Part shown: in pieces, positions 38,701 to 50,700 of the stretch
Layout: the number at the start of each line of letters is the position of its first letter
How positions within the stretch are numbered: position 1 is the stretch's first letter
Source: Leuctra nigra
Lineage: Eukaryota > Arthropoda > Insecta > Plecoptera > Leuctridae
NCBI GenBank assembly: GCA_934045905.1
Contig: OW203773.1
Location: forward strand, 20,881,246-20,945,245
Direction: 5' to 3'
Length of the DNA stretch: 64,000 nt
Translations under genes and position numbers: made by a program
The notes under the pieces: generated by a model
What the model saw: only the letters and a program-made list of their open reading frames with translations
The model's database searches: none
Told to the model about the DNA's origin: nothing

Positions 38701-41700
38701 GTTGGTACGTGCGGTCCCGCGACACGGCGGCGTGTTTAATATGCACGGCGGTGTGCGAATAAGCCCTACCGTGCCGTGGTGTTGATATGCTTGCGGGTGT
38801 GATTACGAGTGTATTGTTATCGGGGGGTGAGACGGGATTGGCTGTTTGTGGTGGTGTCGCTAGTCGTTAGGTGGTGTTGCGCGGCTTGGGGGTAGTTTAA
38901 AAAATCGAATGTTTTTTTGATTAGAAACAAATCGTTTTTTTGTAATATTACCTATCGTAGTCAAATGGAGTCTTACTTTCATTTTGCCGTGTATGTTATC
39001 GGCGAAGGGAGGAGGCCGATGTATCCGGATTGTTCACCTGGGAGACATGTATTTGTATTTGTATTTTTTATTCGGTTAAAAAAAGCATGTCAAATTAAGA
39101 TTAGTATGTTAATTAATTTGCTGCTTTTTTGTTGTTGTTTTGCGTTCTTTTGTTACTCTCAAAACATTTGCATGTTTTTTTAAATAACCGTAATTAATTG
39201 TCAAATGTATATACTTTCTTTAAAAAAATAAGATTTGATAAAAAATATATCTAATATAGATAATGGATGAAATATACATATTTCTGTGTTGTGGATGGAG
39301 AGTTGTAAGGGAAAGATATGGGAGTGATGTTCGTGCTGTTTTTTCTTCATTATAGTTAATAGTGTGTGTCTTTTGCGTTGTTGGCTACCTTAGACAAATA
39401 AAGGACGTAGTACTTTCAATAGAAATAATTGATATAAAATATGTACCCATTTCAGATAGATAAAATAACTGCTACACTTGTTTTGAGTTTTTGACTAGTG
39501 ATTTATCCAGAAATGATCTTTATCTTGGTAACTCATTCACGATGAAATGTGTTATAGTTTACATAGTTTATCATCAGAGACCAACCATCAAAATGCATTA
39601 CTATTAACCGCACTGCAAGGTCCAATGTTACCTAGCTTATTTTAAGGTGCTGCAAGCGCGAGCGATTTTGCTGCTTTTTGTAGACACTTTTTGCGATACG
39701 AATGGAGACGAAATGGGTAGACCAAATTATTTGAAATTTTAATCGTGATTAGATAAAAGACAAACTTAGGGTTATCCCTTGGTACATTTTTAATTTTTTG
39801 TTTCGTTAATTAGTAATAATTAGTGGATTTTTGGTGAAAAAATAGCTATTTTCTTGTCTCCCTGGGGGCCGTATAAAATTAAATTTCAAAAATGTGCCAA
39901 GTGATAACCCTAAGTTTGTCTTTCATCTAATCATGATTAAAATTTGAGATCAATTGGTTTACGGGTTTGGTCTCCAATCGTATCGCAAATTTCATAGTTT
40001 TGCGCGGTTTTGTTGAATAACCGGCGCCTAATTAACGATGCAATAAGCAAAAATTAAAAAGTGCAACTAATATCCAATCAGACTGATCATGTGAACATCC
40101 TGTAAAAGTTACACTCACTTATGAAACAATTTTTCTCTCTCAATTTTCTAAAACGGCCAAGCGCTAGTATCACCTTAAGGGTATTCAATTGGTATCACGT
40201 GACTAAACATATAAATCACGAAATTGGTCAAAGTATTGCACATAAGAGGAAGATAATGTAAGATTTTCCTCATTCTATAAGTGATTCTACAACCCAGACA
40301 ACCCAATTTTTCGCCTCCAATATTTTGGTCCCGAAAAGTTTTTGACGAAATATTGCTGTTGCATTAAAAAAATCGTAGATACCACAATATTCACTCTACA
40401 GACTTGCAAGTGGGCAGTGGCGGCTATTTGGCTTTACAACAGGTGTTCAATTACATAGAAGGACGTAGAAGAAAGTACTCTAAGAGGAGAGCCCCCAGCA
40501 GATGCGGGGCCGGGGCGCATAACCCCGGATTTTTTTGTATCTTTAGTTTGGAATTGATGCATTTTTACGTCTTTTGGAGAGCAAAATGATTAGACAAAAT
40601 ATTTAACTTCCTACTTCCTGGATTAGGGAGCACTTTTAAATAATTTTCTTGGATGATCAGGTGTGCAATTGTCACACCTTGCACACTGTAATAGCCGCCA
40701 CTGCAAGTGGGCTCGCTGTCTTCGTTATGAATATGCGAAGAGGGCACTAAGTTTCTTCTGGTCAATAACTTGATATCTAACCTGGCCACAGGCACCAATA
40801 AATGTGGGTTTTCTCGACGAAAAATCCGGTACCTAAAGTTCATTCACGATTAGAATAGCAACCCGTAATGGCGGCGTGTACTACGGTAGTCAAGTGAACG
40901 TAAACCTAAACATGTAAACATCAATATAATAATCAAAAAATGTGTATAATACGGCTGTAGATAAAAATAAATCAATTTTATTGAATTTTTATAATTTTAC
41001 TACTATTAAAAATTGTGTATTTGACATAATTTATACAATTTCAATAATACAAAGAAGAAAGTCTTGCCATTGACAGGGCAGTGTTCAAGTGACTGACCAA
41101 TGAACGACGTGATCGTCTAAAACGTCAGTGATATTCTTATCGTGAACGAACTTTACCGACTTTATTGTAGAAAAATTGCAAACAGATAACGAAAGGACTT
41201 GAGTACCTACTCCCTAGGTATAATGTATTATGATTATTCATGCCAAGTTTCAGCTTGCTATGTTGAACGGTTATTCAGTTTCGATCTTTTCTGTGAATCG
41301 TCTTGAACCAGTTTGGATCGTCCCGGATATTTTTTTCGACTTGACCAAAATCGGTTGATATCGCTAAATATCGGTTTGCCCTGAAATTAAAAAGTCATAT
41401 CCCTCCCCTCCCTGGCATTTCGAGTGCCGCGCATATTTCTCCATCCTGCACCCAACACTGTCAACTGGCGACGTGTTGTGTTTCTCATTGGGCGCCGATT
41501 GAAGAGTAGAGGAAATTAGAAATCAGGGGGGTCATTCTGGTAGCGGTTGCAAGTACTTGCAACCGCTACCAGAATGACCCCCCAGGTTGGCTGAGTGGTT
41601 AACGCTCTGAACTTGTAGTCCGGAGGCCCGGGTTCGATTCCCGCGGACATCCTTCCAGACTGGGGTTTTTTCGTGGTTTTCCCTCAGTCGACAGGCAAAT

Positions 41701-44700
41701 GCTGGGAAGGTACCCTACTAATATGCCACGACCGCCTCCTTCCCACCTTCCTACTCTTCACCATCATCTCCCAATCATCATCATAATCATTCATCCGTCG
41801 CTATTAGCCTCGCTGCAGAACAGTGCGACGTTAAGCCCCAGACAAAAAAACACTCTCCTCTTTCTTCACGGCTGCTCTAAAAGTTGAGGAATACATTTTA
41901 CCTCTTATTTTAACTTATTCTCGGTGGCATTATTCTTAAAGCCCATTGTATTGTGTGGATAAAACAACAATCAATTAATGATATATTCTAAATGTAATGT
42001 ATTACTGGTGTAACAAATGTATATCTGTAATGTTACTGGCTTAGTAAGCTAAATAAATTCTATAAATACTAAAATTTCGAGTGCCGCGCATATTTCTCCA
42101 TCTTGCATCAACACTGTCAACTGGCTCCGTGTTGTGTTTCTCATTGGGCGCCGATTGAAGAGGAGAGGAAATTAGAAATGTGCTCGTCTGAATGTGATTT
42201 GTAATCGGAGACTTCGCGTCGAATTGTCTCCGTCGTCTCAGAGATATCGCCAACTGGAGTGGAAGCCGATTCTGATTGCTTTTCGAGAAAACTGACGCGA
42301 CTGTTTTGTTTGTTGATTTACGAGAGCTGTTGTTCTTTCTTTTACATGCAGCGCGTTTTAATTAATTCAGATGAGATTCAGATTGCATGATTTCCATAGT
42401 GGGAGTTCAAGGTTGATGCTTGGTGATTTGTACATGTGTTTTGCATTCACTAAATATGCTATGACTTACGTCGCAGATGAAGTTGTCTGTTGTTTTAATT
42501 ATTTTGCATTTATAAAAGCATCTAGTTATGACAAGTTGAGTAAATAGTAAGCTCTTACCTTACCGAAACTACTATCAATATCGGATACTTCAAATTAACA
42601 CAAAAAAAGTTAACTAGAAATAAGACAATTTACATTTTTAGGGCGTGGCAATCTAAATAATAGAATGATTCCTTATCTATAGGCATCCTGCGTGAGAAAA
42701 GGTTGCCATAGTAACCTATATAAAGGTATAGGGAATCAACAAATCTGACAGCGCCAATCCAAAGTTCATATTTAGAGTGATTATTTATGAAAGAAAGATA
42801 TTTAAGTAAGTACAAGTTAATAATAATACGCAATATTTATCCATACACATTTGAAAGTTAAATATTCATCTGGGAAATATGATTTATAGCTATTATTTAT
42901 AGCTTTGACACATTTCCCCTACCAGAGCATCCTCCATTTTTCTACCACTGTGACGTCACGAGCAGGATTCCTATACCACCGAGTTGACACCAGCTATCTT
43001 CACACCATTAAATTGATGTTCTCTACTCGGTGTCTCTACACTGACTTATTGTTCACATATTTTGTAACATTCATTCTTTATTAGGAAATTATTCACAAGT
43101 ATATTTAGATTTGTATTAAATAAGAGAACTCTGTTCGCCCATCGTTTTATTTTGTTTTGTTTTTAACTACGTATTTTAACTTGTACAAATTGTGGTTTCA
43201 CTATAGATATTATCAAACATACTTACGATTTCATATTTCACGATTTTTTCTAAGGAATCAAAATATTATACCGAAAGGTAACAGCAGTAATTTATGATTT
43301 GCAAAACTGTCTCATTTTGTATATGAAAAATTAAAAAAATTAAATTATATTTCAACTGCAAATAAACCCAGGAATTTCCAACTTTGACATCCCATCTACT
43401 TAGAGTTGTATTACAAATGGTGACATAAGTAGGCTATCACGTGTTACTTCACACATGTCATTGAATACCTAAGGTTAATGATTATTTCCCCCGTGTTTCA
43501 GGGCCGAGAGCCCCAGCTGCTTCCGCTGCATCTTCATCTCGGCCAATCACAACAACGTGCTGCAATACAAGGAGAGTGAGTATCTGTAGGGCAGTTGATC
43601 ACCCTGGTTGCCATGGTGACAGACCTAATCATGTTCACTTTCCTGGGGGACAGGCGATTTGTTAGTTTAATCGTATTTTAAATTTAAATTTGAAAAGTGA
43701 GACAGAAGAAATAGTATCAAATAAAATAATTACAGAGTAGGTATCTAGAAAGATAATAATGATCTATTTATTAGGTATACTTATTTACTGAAAGCATCAG
43801 TCCCATAGTTCGATTGTAGTGAGTTCTGACTTCTGATTTGATTGCCTCAATCAGCGGTGGGATTTTTATACCTAAATGAATATCGGCACCGGATACAAGT
43901 TTTTAAAAATATCAGTTCCGGTTCCATTTCGGTTCCAAAAGGGTTCCAATTGGTTCCATCAAGTTCAGAGAATAATTCAAATTAGTCTTTTTAAATCGAA
44001 TTTTGGGAACTTTACATGCTCAGAAATTTCTTACATTAATTTTACTCAGTAACCATTTATTTTATAAACTGTAAATTGTAGAAAATAATTTCAGATTTGA
44101 ATGACAATGAAGTAAAAACTAAATGAAATTAATTATTTAAATATAACCCTTTTGAAACCGATGCCTTTTACATGCTCACTTTAACAGAGGACTTGAGTAG
44201 CCTCTCACTTTAAATACACCATGTGTTCTTACAAGCCTCAGATGTTTTAACATGGGTCGTCATTTAAATGTATGTTTATTGTTTAACATACTCGATTAAA
44301 GTGAGCGTATTATGGAACCCAAATAATGTTTAATATTAATATGGGTTCCGATTCCACCTAAAAAATTAATATGGGTCCCATTTTCAGTTCCTTCCTATAA
44401 AAATAACGTTTCTCTTCGGTTCTGGTTCTGGTTCCTGTTGCTAATAGTCTTGTCTCGCGCAGGCTACTGCGTGGAGTCCTACGACAACGTCGACACGCTC
44501 TGCTCGACGATCACCGGCGACGCGTCGCTCTACCTGCTGTTCCGCGACGAGCCCCAGCGCGGCCAGCCCTACGGGGAGACGTGCCCCTTCAAGGGGGCCC
44601 CCTTCACGTTCAGCTACAACCGCGGCACGGGCGAGTGCGGCCTGCCGGTGTCCAGGGTCGACTCGTGCATCCAGGACAGCCGGCTCAGGGTGCAGTACCA

Positions 44701-47700
44701 GGCCTGTCCGGATATTCCGGGCACGGAGAGCGCAGGTGGGTGAACAACATTGCTCTCTTCTAGTGAAATGTTGGGAGTTTATACAATTGAATGTTTTGAA
44801 GAAAAGTTGTGTGAAACATATGAGAACCAGCCAATAGAATGGTTTCTGAGAACATAGGTTTCTGTGGAAAACTTCCATGGAGTCAGGATGATAGGAAGGG
44901 ATAAGCGATGTGAAAAATATCCGACCGAACCGGGGTTTCTCTGACAGGCACAGTGACCCGCAACCGATCTGTGGATTGGGTTTTTCTTGAAAAACAAGTA
45001 TTCTACAAACTCCTCAGCGAGCTCAATACAATAGAAGGCTCGGCATAACAATGGGGCATGGTGCGCACGCAGGTAAAGTAGGGGACGGGAAAGTAAAATT
45101 ACCCTTTTCCAATCCACAGATCGACTGTGGACGACTACTTAACCTATTTTTTGTTACAAATTTTATGAATTTGAATATGAACTTTTCATGGATTTTATGA
45201 AAGTTATGAAAAGTAGCTGATGGAATTATTTTCCTATCGAACCTAGACTTTTAGGGTGTTTTATATATTTCATATAGTAGGTTCTTCGAAAATTATGGTC
45301 CACAGAGGAAAATTTCCAAAAGAGTTGGATTTTTTGTTGATAGTTTCGAAATGATAAGTTTCGCTGCCTTTCACTCGACTTCTTACGGTTTGTTGCAAAT
45401 GAGGATTTAACGCGGATTGGCGCCACTTAAGTGTTGTAAATTTTCATATCAATCAATATCATCAGTGAAATCAGAGCTCACCTACTATCTAGTTAGATGA
45501 CAAGTTACCAGCTTACCATAGACTTTATCGGATGATCTTTTTGAGCCAATCCATTTCTTTCCAATACCATTATTACTTTGGCCAAGTGTACCTTTATGCT
45601 TCTCAGACCTTGAAAACTTTCTACAGCTGATTGAAACTAAACTAACATCAAATATATGTTGCAGTTGAAGAGCTGGTGTGCATGGCGAAGTGGAAGGAGG
45701 GCTCGCAGCGCTACATGATCGGCAAGATCTCGCGCAAGGCGACCACGTCCGACGAGGACCGCTACCGCTGCTTCGTCTACGAGCGCTCCACGTCGGCGGA
45801 CGGCAGAGTCATGTACAACGTGGCGCAGTCGGGCGACGCCACCTGCAGCGGTCTGCAGTCGGCCACCGAGGGCAGCAAGACTATGAAGCTCACGAAAGGT
45901 GCGGACGGTTTGGTAATACGAGGAGGTCTTCAGGCTTGGGAGGAATATGGAAGGAAATAGTAATATTTAATATTGGATGGAAGGAAAAGTTGTTCAAAAC
46001 TAATTTTATCATTCGATGGATAGAAGAATAGTAGGGGTGTGCGAATATTCGAAAATTTCGAATACTTCGAAAATATTTGGTTCGAATATTCGATTTGGTA
46101 TTCGAAAATCAAGTATTCGAAATTTCGAATACATCGAAAATTTTTGAATAGTTCATGTCTTTTAATTCAAAATTATCCCGCCATTTCTCAAATGGGAGTG
46201 TTTTTCAATGCTGCCAACTGCTGCAAAGTCTAAAACTCCAACCGAAAATAGTCATGGCCGCCATTTTGATTTCGAGGGAATATTATTTGTAGGTTATTGT
46301 TCCTCTAGATAGACCTTTCTCATACTCCTTTTGTTCCTGTTAATTTAATTTTTTGTGATAATTAGTGACAACAATATGATCCTTGCATTATTACTTCATG
46401 GCCATCTTTTATTCTGTCATTTGAAAAGAGTTTGGTGTCCAATTATTTTTTTAAATTGATATTATGTCTTTTAATTTAGATTCCAATTATTCGATATTCG
46501 ATTCGATATTCGAAATATTTTTGTCAATTATTCGATATTCGTATTCGAAGTCAAAAATCACTATTCGCACACCCCTAAAGAATAGGCTAATAAAATCATG
46601 ATAATCAACTTTCTGCATACAAGGCAGTGTTAGAAGCAACGATACCGTATACGGTGTACTATACTCCCATATTACCTACCATACTCTTAAATTAATTATT
46701 TGATATTAGTCAAAAATTGTAAGTAGGATTAAACGATAAGAAACTCATAAAATAGTATGGTTAGTAATTACTGCAGATCACCGCTTGACCTTATTGGCTG
46801 GAAACACCATTATTTTTAACTAGAAAAACGCTATGTGTAACGCGTTGATGAGCGAGCACAGATACGCGCAACACCTCGAACCGAAATCTTGTATGAAAAT
46901 CTTCAAAAATTCCAAAAATATTGGTCTCAATAACCATACAAAGTTTTAAGTCGATTGATTGAACCTTTATGATTGAATGGTTCCTTGTTAATTTTCAAAA
47001 ATCACAGGATCTTGTTCCAAAAATATACCTGGGACCACTCATATGATATAAGTGTGTGTACACAATATCAGATCAATCTGTTGATTATTTATAAGTGTCA
47101 TAATTATGCGTTTGAAAGTTTCTGTTCTAACTACCTTGGAACATTGGAACTGAGGCGTCAATGTTGCCGTGATCCATAGCAACAAGCAAAATGTCCGTAA
47201 AATGTCAATAACTTTAGGATTTAAACACAGATGTGTCTGAAAATTTTCAAAAACACAGATACTGTTGGTCCCAATGACCATGCAAAGTTTTAAGTTGATC
47301 GGTCAAACGGTTCTAGTTAAAATTTCAAAAATCACAGTAAAGATGGGTTTAAATTTTAACCAATGGGAGGATTTGGCTGAAACTTTGTATGATTGGGTAA
47401 AATGTTAGTGGTAATGACTTGTCAAAATTTCAAATTGATCAAACTAACCAATCGAAATAATTTTTTTTTATAATTTGAACCAATCGGGGGATTTCAAAAA
47501 AATTAGGGTCTGCAACGCCCGGAAATGGTCAGTACATGTGTGCAAAATTTCAGCTTGATCAAAGAAAAACTGTGACTTGTATATCGTCAGTAACAGGAAA
47601 AAAAAACACAAAAAAAACCAGAGGTCCGTGCCAAAAGAGCCAAAAGGAGACGCTCGCTTCGCTCGCACAATTAAGGTGATTTTGCACATTTATGCTATGA

Positions 47701-50700
47701 TACTCAGCTACAGACCTTCAAATACCATAGATTAAATTTCCTATATAATTTAATTTGAAAAAAAGACGGGAGGGAAATTTTCTGACTTGCATCTCTCAAA
47801 CACCAATATAACATTTCTATTATTGTGGTTTCTCCGGTTATTTACAATTTAGCATTTTCTGTACAATTTACTGTTTAACTAGAAAGCTTATAATCAGTAA
47901 TCACATACATTTACGACCCGGACATTCATTCTAAAACATCTCAAACAATTTAGCAATCTAAAACATTTTGATGTTTTCTTCTTCTTTAACACTTGTACTA
48001 ATCCCTTACAGTTGAGAGCGAGCACACGCGCTGCCACTACCCCAAGTACGTGACGGACCACCACACGTGGCACTCGCTGGACTACGCGGCCACGTACCGC
48101 TTCACGCAGAAGAACGCGACGCTGAGGGAGCGCGACGCCGAGGCCAGGGAGACGAGGATCACATGCCACTCGACCGAGTACAACGGGGACGGAGTTGTGC
48201 GGCTCGTGGCTCACATCACGCAAGACTGGTGAGTGATGCACGGGAGATGGAGGCAGTACGTTTTCAGGGCGTAAGATTACGGGAAAATGTTGCATTTTTC
48301 TTTTTGGGACAGTTTTTCAATACCCTGCTAATTTTTAAAACAGTTGATTAGGACTTAATTGGCATGACAGCAACCAATGAAATTCTCCTTGAATAACCGT
48401 TTAAACCCAACTAGGTATGTACCAAATTGTTTTAAAAGATGATTGAAAAACCGTCGCTTAGTTTCATTTTTTTAAATTCTTGGGAATATAGTACCATAAT
48501 TTGGTGGTTTTAAGCCCACCAAATTTGTGTTAATTGTCTGGCAAACCTGCAAGGTTGAGATTTTTTATTCTCAGTGTCAGTTTTTCAATACTCGGCTACA
48601 TTTTGAACAGCTGATTATGGTCCGTGTCACACGGAGTTGTCCGCTAAGATATTTGAATACCCCTTGTCCGAGAGAGAGGGATGGTCTCGGAAGACCGCGC
48701 GATCGCACACAGCGACTGAGGGATGTACAAAAAACCGGTTATTTGCAACATTAGGGGCCACGTCTGGTGGACAACTCCGTGTGACACGGACCATAGGACT
48801 AAATTGCCATTACAACAACCAATGACATTCCTTCAACCACCACTTACAGCTTATTAACTACTGGTTTAACATAGGATTGAAAAACCGGCCCTAATGAACT
48901 TCTTCGCTTCTTCCAGTTCAAGTTGCCTCTGAGGGCAACGGAAATCAAATGCCGGGCCTGCGCCCACTAATTTGCCATCTAGGGTAGTCTTTCGTCTGTT
49001 TTAGGTTTTCATCTTGAGTCTGCTTCGTCAGACAGACGGAGCCCTAGATGGCAAGTGACGCGATCGGGCGTGGATAGCGGTCAAACGGATTGACCGCTAT
49101 CTGCCCAAGGCCCTGGATCAGCGGGTTCTCGTTGCCATTGAGGCCCTCGTAGAATGCTATGTTTAGGCCCAGCATGTATTGAGGGGGTCCGCGGTCGTGG
49201 AGGCAACACAACAAATGGACTTCTTACAATTTGATTCAAATTTCTGTATAATTTGAGTAGGTAACCTACTAAATTTGATTCCATTTGTTCAAAAATTCCA
49301 CCAATGAAAGCTAATGTACACTCCCCCAAATAATAAATGGTACTCCGTTTTGCGGCTATGTCCTTTCACCGTAAACGATTTTAATAGGTACCCTGTAGAG
49401 TGAGAGAGCGCGATAGTTGATGTGCGAGTGAGAAGAAAGATTGACGAGAGGTTGTCGGGCATCTCACTCACAAGTAGTCTTGTCTCGCTTGCACTTGGTA
49501 CTAACTGGGGTGGTTCATGCCGAGTTGTTTTCTGGTGGAGTGGGGTGAGGTGAACTAAAATAGATAACGATGTCAATAACTGCTACCTGCAGAAGATCCT
49601 CGATTGATTCAATGCTCGAACTGTCCTCGCCGTGGTTTACCGTGAATGAATTACACTGATATTTCCAAAATGTTCGAATGTAGTATTTTCAAGGGTTTAA
49701 TTTTATAGCTATTTGCATAATCATATTGTAATCGTTGAATGAACCTTTCTAATAGAATAATAATATATTAAATTAAATTCTTGACAATGTCAGCAAACTG
49801 ACTTGTCAGTTATGCATCAATTCGTCTGTTTCTTTTGCTTGTTACTGAGGTATCACCCACTGTAATTGCATTCGATTGAGCTGATATTTTGCAAACATGT
49901 TGCATCAACTCTGCGGTTTGCAGACCTACATTTTTCGAAATTCGTTTATTGGGTCAAATTGAAATTAATGTCTTCTGATTGGTTGATCAGATCAATTTGA
50001 AATTGTAAAACAAACTGTAAACAAATTGTAAGACAAAAATTTTCTTAATCGTTACAAAGTTTCCGCCATATCTATTGGTTCCAATTTAAAAAAAAAATTC
50101 TATAGGTCGAGAATAAAAAGAAACGTTGAATTGGTAATTAAGACCAACATTATATCCTATTTTACACATTCTATAAATAGTCTGAAAACTCCAAGATTCA
50201 GTGGAAATTCTGACACACATATATTTAAATTTGCTATTTTTAAATTTTATCATCGCTTGTCTGAATTTTGATTAAATATGTTGCCTCACATAAGGGCTAA
50301 TTGCAGCGAATACAACACATCGATTCAACCTTCAAAAATGTCTTACTTTCTTTTTTATGTGTGTCAAAATAATGTCCGCACTCGGGGAAAAACATTAATT
50401 TTGTGCATTCCCATTTAGAGAAAATGAACAAACAGATCATAATATGAAGATCATATGAATATACATTAACAAGTGCGTAGTCTATAACGCATTGATGAGC
50501 GAGCCAATTCGTTTTCCACGTGAATTGATTTGCGATTGCATGTTTCTAAGATACAAACCTTGGAATGAGCCGAAACGAAAGGCGTCAGACAACCAGTAAT
50601 GAAATATCCTGACAATTCCTTCAAGAAATTTGACAAATATTCCAAACACTCATAAAATGTCCGTTTAATGTCAATAACTCTTGAAATTAACGAAAGATTA

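Larger units (their letters stand above)
41417..42179 (+). repeat. Local direct duplication (~106-bp blocks, 657 bp apart) with inserts
   Basis: Blocks 41417-41523 and 42074-42179 share ATTTCGAGTGCCGCGCATAT through GAGGAAATTAGAAAT with few differences. The first block stops exactly where a 58-bp palindrome and a SINE begin; the second continues. Confidence 0.88.
34854..43501 (+). other. 8.6-kb intron 2 of the large gene
   Basis: Contains the hAT MITE at 34887, SINEs at 35388, 37488 and 41584, a tRNA-like SINE at 35668, the 4-bp-target element at 36543, M1 MITEs at 38121 and 40836, a TTAA element at 39646, a hAT MITE at 40415, a 58-bp palindrome at 41526 and a local duplication. A GC-rich, repeat-free patch at about 38580-38890 and a CRE-like TGACGTCA at 42952-42959 could be regulatory. 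No nested gene seen. Confidence 0.75.

Noticed and set aside
44441..44878. 145-aa minus-strand ORF
   Set aside because: Antisense shadow of coding exon 4; GC-rich codons leave the opposite strand open.
47894..48295. 133-aa minus-strand ORF
   Set aside because: Antisense shadow of coding exon 6.
49289..49576. 95-aa ORF repeated almost exactly at 53983-54255
   Set aside because: It lies in the terminal inverted repeat of the 4.9-kb element. The match is due to the repeat, with no sign of coding constraint.
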